From Halodesulfurarchaeum sp. HSR-GB (GTDB lineage: Archaea > Halobacteriota > Halobacteria > Halobacteriales > Halobacteriaceae), in contig NZ_JAVKGN010000001.1 in the NCBI RefSeq assembly GCF_031432215.1, forward strand, positions 372,001-436,000: a stretch of DNA of 64,000 nt. The letters run 5' to 3'. Made by a program: the position numbers and the translations under genes. Within the stretch, counting starts at the first letter, position 1, and every line of letters begins with the position of its first letter. Under the pieces are notes generated by a model. It did no database searches and had not been told where the DNA came from. It was given only the letters and a program-made list of their open reading frames with translations. This document shows, one piece after another, positions 11,133 through 21,520 of this stretch.

Positions 11133-11301
11133 GTCATTGCACGCCCCCGTGGTGGGAAGTTCACACTGATGAACTTCCGTGTCGGGTGGCGAACTCGACC
11201 CTTCCCACCCGCGCTTTTGCGGGGTGGTGCATCAGTCGTTCGGGGTCGTTCGTTTCGTCGTGTCCCACTTAAGGGACACGATTCGACGTCCGAACCCGGG
11301 A

Positions 11302-11373
11302 TGGACCCACTGGGATTCGAACCCAGGGCCTCCGCCTTGCAAAGGCGGCGCTCTCCCACTGAGCTATGGGCCC
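11302..11373 (-). tRNA. tRNA-Ala (TGC) in the rRNA spacer
   Basis: A 72-nt cloverleaf: acceptor GGGCCCA/TGGGTCC, D-arm AGCTCAGTGGGAGAGC, anticodon loop TTTGCAA (anticodon TGC), T-arm CTGGG-TTCGAAT-CCCAG, discriminator A, no encoded CCA. This tRNA between 16S and 23S is the standard haloarchaeal arrangement. Confidence 0.97.
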
Positions 11374-11397
11374 GCCTCCCTCTCGGGAGCGGTGTGG

Positions 11398-11447
11398 TGT
11401 TAGCCTTGATGGTTTGTTGGTGTCCGGTCGGGCACGATCGCGTGGCC
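11398..11447 (-). other. 3' arm of the 16S rRNA processing stem
   Basis: Pairs with 13046-13096. The outer block of 19 bases, TGTTAGCCTTGATGGTTTG in the upstream arm, is matched exactly. The AAC bulge lies at 11416-11418, beside a 4-bp CACC/GGTG helix. Confidence 0.88.
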
Positions 11448-11515
11448 CGGAATGGACCTGACGGATGTCAGGTCCGACTCTGTGGTGGGCCTGGCGGATG
11501 CCAGGTCCCGTTCGT

Positions 11516-12987
<1,472 letters not shown>

Positions 12988-13045
12988 GTTGCCGGGGAAA
13001 ACCCCGGCGGCCAGAGAGAGTCACTCTGGTTGGCGGGTATCGGTA

Positions 13046-13096
13046 GGCCACGACGAACGTGGCCGACCGGATATCACCAAACCATCAAGGCTAACA
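13046..13096 (-). other. 5' arm of the 16S rRNA processing stem
   Basis: Partner of 11398-11447. Its bulge ATA (13072-13074), the 4-bp helix GGTG/CACC and the opposite 3-nt bulge make a canonical bulge-helix-bulge, the substrate of the archaeal splicing endonuclease in pre-rRNA maturation. Confidence 0.88.
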
Positions 13097-13306
13097 TCAG
13101 ATCCCATCTGTACGGCGGACCGCAGGGGTGGAATCCTCATTTCCTTCGGACCCGTATGTTGTCGACGACAGGCCTTAAGCCCATCGAAGGGGTCCGACAA
13201 CGATGGTCGAAACCATCGAAGCCGATGCCGAACGTAGATCCGTCACCAGAATGGCTTGGACCGACGGCGATCGGGTGGCGGACTGGCACTCCTGCCATCC
13301 GCCGAA

Positions 13307-13349
13307 CGCATTATACCCGAATCGCCGGGTAGTACATAAGGGCATCGAA
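13307..13349 (-). promoter_or_regulatory. rRNA promoter P2
   Basis: On the minus strand: TTCGATGCC, then the TATA-like CTTATGTAC (about 13331-13340), then TTCGGGTATAATGCG. This resembles the known Halobacterium rrn promoter module (TTCGACG... TTTTATGTAC... TCGGATGAGATGCG). Initiation is expected near 13308-13310. Confidence 0.75.
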
Positions 13350-13418
13350 CCGGACCGAGTCCGGCTCGATGTCGGCATCGTACATCAGTGGCGCCAGTCA
13401 CCTGGGCCACCTCATCTT

Positions 13419-13460
13419 CACATCACATCCGAAGCCCGGGGTACAGAAAAGCCCGTCGAA
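13419..13460 (-). promoter_or_regulatory. rRNA promoter P1 (upstream copy)
   Basis: A second copy of the module lies 111 bases further upstream: TTCGACGGG, CTTTTCTGTACC, TTCGGATGTGATG. Its TATA part is weaker than in P2. Tandem rrn promoters are typical of haloarchaea. Confidence 0.6.
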
Positions 13461-13752
13461 CCGAAGGCGGTTCGGGAGGGTGTTTCATGGCAGGACGGCG
13501 GCGGGATCGACACCCTCTTCCGGGTGCATCGAGCCGGCCGGCGAGCGGGCCACACGGAGCCGTTCTGCCCTGCTCGAGCCGGGGGCTCGCAGAGAAATCA
13601 GCAGAAGCCGACGCTCATTCGAGCGGTTACTCGTGGAATGAATGTCGCGCGGCTGGAGGACGGCCGGTCATCCCGCGTTCGTACGCCTGGTCGGGCCGTG
13701 TGTGTCCGCGCAGGTGTCTTTCGGACGACGGCCGGGTATGCGTTTCGAGTTC

Positions 13753-14067
13753 TCAGACCTCTTCGAGGTGTTCGATACCTTTCTTCGAGACGTTACCCTT
13801 GGTGATCTGCTGGGGCATCCAGTCCGGCGAGTCCTCGGGGGATGTCTCCTCCCACGCCCAGGCCTCGTAGATGTGGACCTTGTCCGTGCCCTTCTCCCGG
13901 AGGCGGATCTCCACCCGCGGGGCCGACTCCTCGGACTCACCCACGTCGGAGAGTCGCCTGGCGGCCTTCTTGGCAGCCTGCCGCGGCGTGTTGCCGCTGA
14001 AAACACTCGGTTCCGATCCGTCACTCTCTCGAAGGGCGAAGTTCCGCTTGCCGTCCTCTCGTACCAT
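13753..14067 (-). CDS. MC1-type non-histone chromosomal protein
   Basis: A 104-residue MC1 family protein, recognised from MVREDGKRNFALR, RTPRQAA-type NTPRQAAKKAARRL, EIRLREKGTDKVHIYE and ITKGNVSKKGIEHL. MC1 is a small monomeric protein that binds and sharply bends DNA and helps compact archaeal chromatin. The family core is about 90-100 residues, so this copy is complete. It is acidified in the middle (SDVGESEES), a halophilic adaptation. It lies directly upstream of the rRNA leader on the same strand and has a strong TATA box at 14104-14113. Confidence 0.93.
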   Translation of the reverse strand: MVREDGKRNFALRESDGSEPSVFSGNTPRQAAKKAARRLSDVGESEESAPRVEIRLREKGTDKVHIYEAWAWEETSPEDSPDWMPQQITKGNVSKKGIEHLEEV

Positions 14068-14103
14068 TGTTGTGTCCCATGCGAACCCAACACAAGAGTG
14101 TGG

Positions 14104-14113
14104 TATAAATATA
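14104..14113 (-). promoter_or_regulatory. TATA box of the MC1 gene
   Basis: TATATTTATA on the minus strand, about 37-46 bases before the ATG at 14067. Transcription is expected to start near 14080, leaving a short leader without a visible ribosome binding site. Confidence 0.65.
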
Positions 14114-14266
14114 CCGGCGATTCCGGCCCGAATCCGGGGGCTGTCGGCACGTTTTCACCCCGCGAACGCGATTTCAGCTGGACTGGCCGACCGCGACAGG
14201 GTCGACCGGCGCCACTCGGAAGAACTTAAGTAGACGGTGCGGCGAAGGTCCGGATAAGACATCGAG

Positions 14267-14464
14267 ATGGTTCGAAAGAAGACGCTCAGCCCGTCTGGAG
14301 CGAAGGGAGAGGATGGGGACTACCACAACGCACACGTGAACCTCCACGAGGACGAACTGGCCGTCGCCGGCCTCGAGATCGGTGACGAGGTCTTCGTCCG
14401 GGTGCGCGAGGACAAGATCATCATTCAGAAAGCCGACCCCGAAGACGTGGAACACGACTTCTAG
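14267..14464 (+). CDS. Small AbrB/SpoVT-like protein
   Basis: A 65-residue acidic protein. The segment NLHEDELAVAGLEIGDEVFVRVREDKIIIQKA has the pattern of a swapped-hairpin AbrB/SpoVT domain: an L.xLGLxxGDxVxVxxxxxxIxI-type strand-turn-strand. The family includes transcription regulators and antitoxins, but no toxin gene is adjacent. It ends 3 bases before pyrD and is probably co-transcribed with it. A TATA-like ACTTAAGTA lies about 40 bases upstream. The fold assignment is inference. Confidence 0.7.
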   Translation: MVRKKTLSPSGAKGEDGDYHNAHVNLHEDELAVAGLEIGDEVFVRVREDKIIIQKADPEDVEHDF

Positions 14465-14467
14465 GGC

Positions 14468-15517
14468 ATGTACCGACTCGCCCGCAACCTGCTTTTCACG
14501 CTCCCACCCGAGACGGCCCACGAGACCGTGGTGACCGCACTCCGGGCGGCACAGCACGGCCCCATCCTCGACGCGCTCGGGAGCCACCTGATCGTCGAGG
14601 ACCCGCGCCTGGAAACCACCGCTTTCGGCCTCGACTTCCCGAACCCCGTCGGGGTCGCCGCCGGCTTCGACAAGAACGCCCGCATCCCGGAGACCCTGGG
14701 CGCACTCGGCTTCGGGCACGTGGAGATCGGCGCGGTCACGCCCGAGGGACAGGCCGGCAACCCGCGACCACGCCTCTTCCGGCTCCCCGAGGACAAGGCG
14801 ATCGTCAACCGGATGGGATTCAACAACGCGGGCGCGGACGCGATCGCCGCCCGTCTGGCTGGCCACAGTCCGACAGTGCCGATCGGAGCCAACCTGGGCA
14901 AGAACAAGGAGACGCCGCTCGAATCGGCCGCCGAGGACTACCTGACCGTCTACGAAAAGCTCGCACCGCACGCCGACTTCTTCGTCGTGAACGTCTCCAG
15001 CCCCAACACACCAGGCTTACGCGATCTGCAGGACCGTGAGCCACTCGAAAACATCCTCTCGAAGCTCGTGGAGGCGGGCGCACAGCCACTGCTGGTGAAA
15101 CTCTCGCCGGACCTCCACGAGGAGGCGATCGCCGAGGTCATCGACCTGGCCGAATCGGTCGGCCTCGACGGGATCGTGGCGACGAACACGACCATCAAGC
15201 GACCGAACAGTCTCACCAGCCCGAACGCCGCAGAAGCGGGCGGGCTCTCGGGCGCACCGATCAGGGATCGCGCGACGGCGACGATCCGGTTCGTCGCCGA
15301 GCGGACTGACCTCCCCGTCGTGGGCGTCGGGGGCATCTTCGACGCCGCGGATGCCTACGAGAAGATCCGGGCCGGCGCGGACCTCGTGCAACTCTACACC
15401 GGCTTCATCTATCAGGGACCGACCGTCGCCCGCGACATCAACCGTGGCCTCCTCGATCGGCTCGAAACCGACGGGTTCGACAGTATCCAGGACGCAGTTG
15501 GCGCGGACCTCGACTAG
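14468..15517 (+). CDS. pyrD: Dihydroorotate dehydrogenase (quinone), class 2
   Basis: A 349-residue FMN enzyme that oxidises dihydroorotate to orotate in pyrimidine synthesis, passing electrons to membrane quinone. The class 2 N-terminal helix (MYRLARNLLFTLPPETAHE) is present. Catalytic Ser lies in NVSSPNTPGL at about residue 178. FMN-binding segments include NPVGVAAGFDKN and VGVGGIF. Length agrees with class 2 enzymes. The stop TAG is followed with no gap by the stop of convergent pheT. Confidence 0.95.
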   Translation: MYRLARNLLFTLPPETAHETVVTALRAAQHGPILDALGSHLIVEDPRLETTAFGLDFPNPVGVAAGFDKNARIPETLGALGFGHVEIGAVTPEGQAGNPRPRLFRLPEDKAIVNRMGFNNAGADAIAARLAGHSPTVPIGANLGKNKETPLESAAEDYLTVYEKLAPHADFFVVNVSSPNTPGLRDLQDREPLENILSKLVEAGAQPLLVKLSPDLHEEAIAEVIDLAESVGLDGIVATNTTIKRPNSLTSPNAAEAGGLSGAPIRDRATATIRFVAERTDLPVVGVGGIFDAADAYEKIRAGADLVQLYTGFIYQGPTVARDINRGLLDRLETDGFDSIQDAVGADLD

Positions 15518-17233
15518 CTATTTGAGCGCCCCGAGTTCGAACTCGAAACCAGCCACCGGGACCTCCAGGTCGTGCTCGACGAGCACCGCCGGATGGAGTT
15601 CGCCGATAACACCCACCGAATCCCCGTCGAGGCGGATTTCGGCCACCCGCCCGTCGATGAAGCTCGGATGCTCCGTCGCCGGCGTCGCCAGGTCCACGCC
15701 GAAGTGATCCGCGAGCACCTGGAGGCGGCCCTTCGCGTCCTCGTAGGTCGCTTCAGGACCGGCCAGCACGGCCGCGACCGAGCGCCCCTCGGCCACGTTC
15801 GTGACCGTCGAAGAGTCGACCTGCGCAACGAAGCCGATCTCGGAGAGGTGCTGTGGGTAGGAGCGATGGGTGTTGTTCTCCAGCACCTGCATGAGCGAGG
15901 GGAGCGCCCAGGTCCGCAGGTGGGTGAAGTCCTCGCTGTAGGACTCGATGAGCCGCGGTGGCTCACCGGCCCCGAAGGCGTCTGCCTCCCGGTCGAGGCC
16001 CATCCGGTCGAATAGCTCCCGATCGCTCGTGAGGTTGAAGTTCAGCAGATCCTCGAACCCGAGGCCGACCAGCAGGTCTCGGACGGCTTCCTCGTGACGC
16101 GAGGCCTCGGTTCGCCCCCCGACAGTACTCACGTCGGGGTACCGCGGAACGAGGTTGTTGAAGCCATACGCCCGGCCCACGTCGTCGATCAGGTCCACCG
16201 GGTGGAGCACGTCGACCCGGTAGGGCGGGATCGAGACCTCGTACTCGCGTCGACCGTCGACGCTCCGTTCCGTGGCGATCTCCAGTCCGGCGCGATCGAT
16301 CAGGTCGTGCAGTTCCTCGGGTGAGAGCGAGAGACCGAGCGTGTCCTCGACCGCCTCGTGTGTGAGTGTCTTCTGTGAGAGCGAGAGATCCGGCCGGACC
16401 ACGCTTCGGTCCGGATAATCCACGGTCACCGACTCGACCTGCCCACCCCGGGCATCCAGCGCGTAGACCATGATGGCGAGCATCTTGTCGATGGTCCACT
16501 GGTCGGTCCCAGTCATCTCGATGAACAGGTCACGGGATTCCGTCGAGACCTCCGTGCGCCGGCCGTTGATGACCGGCGGGAAACTGAACAGCCCGATGTC
16601 GTCGTAGATCGCCGGGTAGCGCTCGTAGTCGGTCACCAGATCGGCGTACTCCCGCCCCGTCGAGTGGTCGGTCAGGACCTGTGCAGGGGTCATCTCGGCG
16701 TCGCTGTCGAGGGGCACGAAGCGGTCGCCCGCGGGCTCGACACCCTGATAGCGGATGGACTTCCCCGCTCCGCCGTCGGCGGGCGCGCCCTTCAGCATCG
16801 TCAGATCGTGGACGCCGATCGCGCCCTTGGCGCGCTTGCGACCCATCGTGGCGTGGAGCTTCTCCTGGAGCTGGATGATCGCCTCCAGGTCGGTCTCGTC
16901 CAGGTCCAGTCCGCGGACGATCGCTCCCGTGACGTAGGGGCGCTCCTCGGGCACGCTCTCGGCCACCTCGATCGTCCACTCGGGGTCGTTCGTGTCCGGC
17001 ACGTAGATCCCGCTCAGGTCCCCGTACTGGTAGCGAAGCGAGCGGGCGATCCCGGTGATCGAGAGCCGATCCAGCCGGTCGGCCTCGAACTCCAGGCGGA
17101 GTTTGCCGTCCTCGGTCTCGCCCTCGTACTCGATTCCGAGGCCGAACAGGTCGTCTTTGAGTTCGTCGTCGGTCTTCTCGGTGCGGCCGGTCAGGTCCCG
17201 AAGTTCGTCGGGATCCACATCGACGACCGGCAT
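15518..17233 (-). CDS. pheT: Phenylalanyl-tRNA synthetase beta subunit
   Basis: A 571-residue archaeal PheT, shorter than bacterial beta subunits because the N-terminal tRNA-binding and FDX-ACB extensions are absent. It begins MPVVDVDPDELRDLTGR and contains the B3/B4 editing region (PFVVIN-type FSFPPVINGRRTEVS) and the B5 and catalytic-like domains. It pairs with PheS as an alpha2-beta2 enzyme. Start ATG and PheS stop overlap by one base (TGATG), so translation is coupled. Confidence 0.95.
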   Translation of the reverse strand: MPVVDVDPDELRDLTGRTEKTDDELKDDLFGLGIEYEGETEDGKLRLEFEADRLDRLSITGIARSLRYQYGDLSGIYVPDTNDPEWTIEVAESVPEERPYVTGAIVRGLDLDETDLEAIIQLQEKLHATMGRKRAKGAIGVHDLTMLKGAPADGGAGKSIRYQGVEPAGDRFVPLDSDAEMTPAQVLTDHSTGREYADLVTDYERYPAIYDDIGLFSFPPVINGRRTEVSTESRDLFIEMTGTDQWTIDKMLAIMVYALDARGGQVESVTVDYPDRSVVRPDLSLSQKTLTHEAVEDTLGLSLSPEELHDLIDRAGLEIATERSVDGRREYEVSIPPYRVDVLHPVDLIDDVGRAYGFNNLVPRYPDVSTVGGRTEASRHEEAVRDLLVGLGFEDLLNFNLTSDRELFDRMGLDREADAFGAGEPPRLIESYSEDFTHLRTWALPSLMQVLENNTHRSYPQHLSEIGFVAQVDSSTVTNVAEGRSVAAVLAGPEATYEDAKGRLQVLADHFGVDLATPATEHPSFIDGRVAEIRLDGDSVGVIGELHPAVLVEHDLEVPVAGFEFELGALK

Positions 17234-18741
17234 CAGTACTCCACCTCCACGCCGCGAAGGAAGTCGAGATCGACGAGTGTCCCGTGGACGTCCCGGATGT
17301 CCTCGAAGCCGGTGATGAGCATGAGCAAGCGTTCGAGTGCCAGCCCCCAGGCCATCACGTCGGCCTCGACCCCCAGGGGTTCGAGCATCTCCGGCCGGAA
17401 GATCCCGCTGTTGCCGATCTCGATGAGTTCGTCGGTCTCCGGATGCCGCCCGAACAACTCGAAACTCGGCTCCGTATACGGGTTATAGGTGGGCTTGAAT
17501 CGGAGGTCGGTGATGCCGAACTGGCTGTAGAACTCCCGGAAGGTCCCCATCAGATCACGAACCGTGAGGTCCTCGGCCATCACCCACCCCTCGATCTGGA
17601 AGAACTCCAGGAGGTGGGTCGCATCGAGGGTGTCGTTCCGGTAGGCCTTCTCGACGCTGAAGTACCGCTGGGGCGGTTCGAGCTCCCCGACCTGTTCGCC
17701 CGAGAGGTAGCGAGCCGAGAGCGAGGTGGTGTGGCCCCGGAGCGCCAGTTCGGCGGCGAAGTCCCGGCTCCACGGCGAGTGATACCCTTCGCCGTCCTCG
17801 CCGACGCCCTCGCGATGGGCGCGCTCGACTCGCTCCAGCAGGTCCTCGGGCAACTCGTCGATCCGTCGCGGGTTCTCCAGGGCAAAGCGGTCCCAGTGGG
17901 TCCGGGCCGGGTGGTCCTGGGGCATGAACAGACAGTCGTTGATCCAGAAGTCCGCGTCGACGTGTGGCCCGGCCATCTCCTGGAAGCCCATTCCCACGAG
18001 CACCTCCTTCACGCGCTTTGCGGTCTGCCGGAGCACGTGCCGTTTGCCCGGCGTGGGTGTCTCCGCGGCGGCCTCCACGTTGTACTCGGCGAAGGTCACC
18101 TCCTCCCACTCCCCGGATTGCAAGTGGGCCGGCGTGAGTCGGTCGACCCGCTCGGTGGCCTCGACGCCCGCCATGAGTTCGGTCACGCCCGCCTCGGTCA
18201 GCGTCACTGCCCGCCGGGTGCGTTCGGTGACCTCGATCAGGTTCCGGGACGCCAGGCGATCACGCAGGGACTCCTCGGCGAGTGACTCGCCCGCAGCCAG
18301 TCGCTTCAGTGCCTGGGCCTCCTCGTCGTCGGCCGGATCGGCCCCGGGCGTCGCGGAAAGCTGCCCCGAGTCGATGTGGCCATACCCCTTCCGGGCGAAG
18401 TTCGAGAGCGCGATGTCGACCGCCGGGCCGTCGAGGGCGGCCGCGCCAAGCACCTCGCCCATCGGAACGGGTTCGTCCCCGGCCCCGGCCTCGATTGCGG
18501 CCTCGTAGAGCCGAACCTCGGGCAGGCCGTCCGCGGCGTAGGTCGCCCCCTCCTCGGTGAGCGTGACCTGGGTCTCGGTGCGGTCGGTCACGGAGAGCAG
18601 CCCCGTCTCTTCCAGGGCGAAGGCCGCGCCCGTGACGGTTTCCGGTTTTTCCTCGAGCTGTGCGGCGAGATCGTCGATGTCGGTCGGTTCGTCGGCGCTC
18701 GCCGCTTCGAGCACCGCGACCTGGATTGGTGGGAGTTTCAT
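17233..18741 (-). CDS. pheS: Phenylalanyl-tRNA synthetase alpha subunit
   Basis: A 502-residue class II synthetase subunit that charges tRNA-Phe. The N-terminal third has winged-helix segments (residues 5-200) that contact tRNA. The catalytic core follows, with motif 2 near LSARYLSGEQ and motif 3 near MAWGLALERLLM. I chose the ATG at 18741 (MKLPPIQVAVLEA), as in archaeal homologues; the open frame extends further upstream without family similarity. First gene of pheS-pheT. Confidence 0.95.
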   Translation of the reverse strand: MKLPPIQVAVLEAASADEPTDIDDLAAQLEEKPETVTGAAFALEETGLLSVTDRTETQVTLTEEGATYAADGLPEVRLYEAAIEAGAGDEPVPMGEVLGAAALDGPAVDIALSNFARKGYGHIDSGQLSATPGADPADDEEAQALKRLAAGESLAEESLRDRLASRNLIEVTERTRRAVTLTEAGVTELMAGVEATERVDRLTPAHLQSGEWEEVTFAEYNVEAAAETPTPGKRHVLRQTAKRVKEVLVGMGFQEMAGPHVDADFWINDCLFMPQDHPARTHWDRFALENPRRIDELPEDLLERVERAHREGVGEDGEGYHSPWSRDFAAELALRGHTTSLSARYLSGEQVGELEPPQRYFSVEKAYRNDTLDATHLLEFFQIEGWVMAEDLTVRDLMGTFREFYSQFGITDLRFKPTYNPYTEPSFELFGRHPETDELIEIGNSGIFRPEMLEPLGVEADVMAWGLALERLLMLITGFEDIRDVHGTLVDLDFLRGVEVEY

Positions 18742-18915
18742 CGTCTGGAAAGTCTCATGGGGTCGAAGCGGACAGTTCTCAGGCCCCGAAAAAGAAACCG
18801 AATCCCGGGCAGACCGAGTGGTCACCGGCGTGCTGTGCCCCGCTCGTGGATTCGGCGAGCATGGGCGTGAGTGTCACGAGCAGAGCTAAAAACGTTGCGA
18901 AGCGCAGCCTCCCGA

Positions 18916-20436
18916 TCAGATCCGATCGGGCCGGACGTCGATCTCCAGATCCTCCAGGACCGGGCGCATCTCCTCGCGGCGCTCCTGGTGGTCGGCCAAA
19001 AACGTCTCCATCTCCTCGGCCGCCTCGGCCTTGCAGGCCCCACAGAGACGTTCGCCGGCCGTACACTCCTCGTAGACCCGCTCGGCGTAGGAATCGTCGT
19101 CCCCCGCCAGGAGGTAGGCGTACAGCTCGTAGATCGGACACTCGTCGGGCCGCCCACCCAACTCGCGCTGTTCCGCGGCGGTCTCCCGCCCACCGGTCGT
19201 CCCGGATCGAACCTTATCCGCGCCCGCCTCGGGGTCGTCGAGGAGGCTGATGTGACTGGCCGGGATCGAGGAGGACATCTTCCCACCGGTGAGCCCGGTC
19301 ATGAAGCGGTGATAGATCGAGGAGGGGCGGATGAAGCCATAGCCGCCGTTCTCGACCTCGATTTCGCGGGCCAGGCGCTCGGCCGCCTCGTGGTCGAGAT
19401 CGAAGGCATCGACGTGCTCGTCGTACACCCGCTTCTCGCCGTCGATGGCCTCGATGAGTGCCTCGAAGGCGGCTTCGGTCGCGTTCCGGTCGAGGAATCG
19501 TACCCGGGGCCGGAGCGGCTCCTGACCGGCGGACTGGAGCTTCTCGATGGCCCCGGCCAGTCCCGGCTGATCGGCTTCACCATACGTTTCCAGCCAGTCC
19601 GCAGCGTCGCCACACCGGACCGGGTCGTCTTCCACCGCCTCGTAGGCGGCTTCGACGTGGGCCAGTTCCGCCGGATCGGCCTCGAAGCTGGCATACGCGG
19701 TCGTCACGCCGAAGTACCGCATTCGAGTCGCCAGATCGCGGGCCAGGCGGATGTGTGGGTCCTGGTCCGGGCCGACCGGGATGACGGTGGGCTTCGGGGA
19801 CTCCAGTTGCGGGTAGAGGATGTCCGCCATCTGGGTGACGACACTCTGCATGTGTGAGACGTCGGTCTCGCCGTCGAAGCCGTAGATCGCCCCCAATTCG
19901 GAGAAGTTGGTCTCGATCCCCAGTTCGAAGGCCAGGTCCTGGACCTCGCGGTGCTCGGACTGCCGATAGAGGGTCCCCTCCTCGGGGTCAAAGCCAAAGG
20001 CCAGAAGCGAGAGCAGGTAGTCCTCGGCGTGCTCGTCGATCTCGTCCCAGGAGAGCCCGCGAGCGCTGTGGGCCTCCAGATCGGCGATGAGGGCGTAGGT
20101 GTCCCCGCCCTGCTTTTGGTGCCAGATGAGTTCATCGAAGACGAGTTTGTGCCCGATGTGGGGGTCGCCGGTCGGCATGAACCCCGAGAGCGCGGCGAAG
20201 GGTTCGTCCTCGCGCATGGCCTCGATCACGCGGTCGTAGTCCCGGTGCCCGAAGATGATCGCCCGCCGCATCAGGTAGTGGGGAGTCGGGACCGACGGCA
20301 GAAGCTCCTCGAAGGCCTCGATGCCGAACTCCTCGAACAGCGCACGGTAGTCCGCGATCGTGGAGGAGCCCCACGGGTCGAGTGCGACCGAGTCCGCGCC
20401 GGCGGCAGCGTCCTCCGGAGTTGTGTCCTCTGTCAT
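18916..20436 (-). CDS. trpS: Tryptophanyl-tRNA synthetase
   Basis: A 506-residue class I synthetase. The HIGH-type motif is in PTGDPHIGHKL at about residues 88-98, and the KMSKS motif is GGKMSSSIPAS at about residues 372-382. An N-terminal extension of about 70 residues and a C-terminal domain with Cys residues (CTAGERLCGACKAE) are present, as in haloarchaeal TrpS. It starts 4 bases after the endA stop and is probably co-transcribed with endA. Confidence 0.95.
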   Translation of the reverse strand: MTEDTTPEDAAAGADSVALDPWGSSTIADYRALFEEFGIEAFEELLPSVPTPHYLMRRAIIFGHRDYDRVIEAMREDEPFAALSGFMPTGDPHIGHKLVFDELIWHQKQGGDTYALIADLEAHSARGLSWDEIDEHAEDYLLSLLAFGFDPEEGTLYRQSEHREVQDLAFELGIETNFSELGAIYGFDGETDVSHMQSVVTQMADILYPQLESPKPTVIPVGPDQDPHIRLARDLATRMRYFGVTTAYASFEADPAELAHVEAAYEAVEDDPVRCGDAADWLETYGEADQPGLAGAIEKLQSAGQEPLRPRVRFLDRNATEAAFEALIEAIDGEKRVYDEHVDAFDLDHEAAERLAREIEVENGGYGFIRPSSIYHRFMTGLTGGKMSSSIPASHISLLDDPEAGADKVRSGTTGGRETAAEQRELGGRPDECPIYELYAYLLAGDDDSYAERVYEECTAGERLCGACKAEAAEEMETFLADHQERREEMRPVLEDLEIDVRPDRI

Positions 20437-20439
20437 GGT

Positions 20440-21495
20440 TCAGGGCGTCAGGCGGCCCACGGCGAGCCACCGTGTCGTGTCCCCGTTTTCCCCGTCGAGG
20501 CCAAATACCATTCGCTTCCTGACCCCGTGGGCCATCCGCACGTCCAGCGCGAGATCTCGCGGCCCGAAGACGTGATCGCGGGGCCGGGCCCGGACCAGAA
20601 ACTCCGAGTGCCCGAGTTCCGAGGCCGATTCGACGGTCCGGTAGACCCGGAAGTCCGCGCCGAATTTGAAGCCGGTTCGGGGGACCGCTCCCTGGTCACG
20701 CAAGGTGCGATAGACCCGGAGCCGACGGTCGAAGCGCTCGCCCTCGACAGCCCGCCCCCGTTCGAGGAGCGCCTCCACACCCCCGCCCCCCTCCAGGGTG
20801 AGCACCCCACGAGCCGCGAGGTCAGCCGCTTCGAGCAACGAGAGGTGCAACACGTCGTGGTTCGCGCCCCGACCCGCGAGTGGCTGGCCGTAAAACCCGT
20901 CCTCGTACAGCGACTCGGGTGGGTCCCACACCAGCACGCGATCGTCGAGGAGGGTTCCGGCTGCGTGCTCGGGGGCGTCGAAGGTCGTCTCCCCGCCCGG
21001 ATCGAAATCCTCGACGGCCAGATAGGTCAGATCACCCTCCTCGTCGACGATCGCGTACACGCCCGGTTCGAGGGTCACAGCCTCGATCTCGGCGCGTTCG
21101 CCGTAGACCGTCACCCGATAGGCGATCTCGCCGTCGCCGGGGCCGCTCCCCCGTGGGTAGACGACGAAGTCAGGCCCGTCGGAAGCGGTCACTGCCGGGT
21201 CGGCGTCCGGAACCCACCCCTCGCGGGCGGGCGAGAGGTAGAACCCCCGATCCCGCAGATCGACGTACACCAGAAACCGGGGGCCAAAGCCGGGCCCGCG
21301 GGCGGTCAGGAACTCGCGGAAGCCCTGGCCGTCGACGGTGTCGAGATCCCCCCGGTAGAGGAGGTGAGCGGCCTCGACGGGTGCGAGTGCGATCTCGTTC
21401 CCCGTGAGCGGCCGGCCGTAGCCACGCGAGTCGAAAAAGCGCTGTCGCGCGTCCCCACCGACGTGTACCTCGCCATCGGAAAGCGTGGCGTCCAT
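20440..21495 (-). CDS. endA: tRNA-splicing endonuclease, fused-dimer type
   Basis: A 351-residue protein, twice the size of single-domain EndA, with two homologous halves. The first begins MDATLSDGEVHVGGDARQRFFDSRGYG; the second starts near DRVLVWDPPESLYEDGFYGQPL. The catalytic Tyr/His/Lys half is the C-terminal one: Tyr in FRVYRT, His in LGHSEFLV, and Lys in VRKRMVFG. It cuts bulge-helix-bulge motifs in intron-containing pre-tRNA and in pre-rRNA. It sits directly upstream of trpS; haloarchaeal tRNA-Trp has an intron that EndA removes. I chose the ATG at 21495; the longer upstream frame is unrelated. Confidence 0.93.
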   Translation of the reverse strand: MDATLSDGEVHVGGDARQRFFDSRGYGRPLTGNEIALAPVEAAHLLYRGDLDTVDGQGFREFLTARGPGFGPRFLVYVDLRDRGFYLSPAREGWVPDADPAVTASDGPDFVVYPRGSGPGDGEIAYRVTVYGERAEIEAVTLEPGVYAIVDEEGDLTYLAVEDFDPGGETTFDAPEHAAGTLLDDRVLVWDPPESLYEDGFYGQPLAGRGANHDVLHLSLLEAADLAARGVLTLEGGGGVEALLERGRAVEGERFDRRLRVYRTLRDQGAVPRTGFKFGADFRVYRTVESASELGHSEFLVRARPRDHVFGPRDLALDVRMAHGVRKRMVFGLDGENGDTTRWLAVGRLTP

Positions 21496-21520
21496 ACCGG
21501 GGACTCGGTCGGGCCGGGCA

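Larger units (their letters stand above)
12988..13752 (-). other. rRNA operon leader
   Basis: A 765-base gene-free region between MC1 and 16S. It holds two tandem promoters (13419-13460 and 13307-13349), the 16S processing arm (13046-13096) and several short hairpins, for example GCCGGGG/CCCCGGC next to 16S and an inverted repeat around 13346-13372 just upstream of the second TATA box. No protein gene is credible here. Confidence 0.8.
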
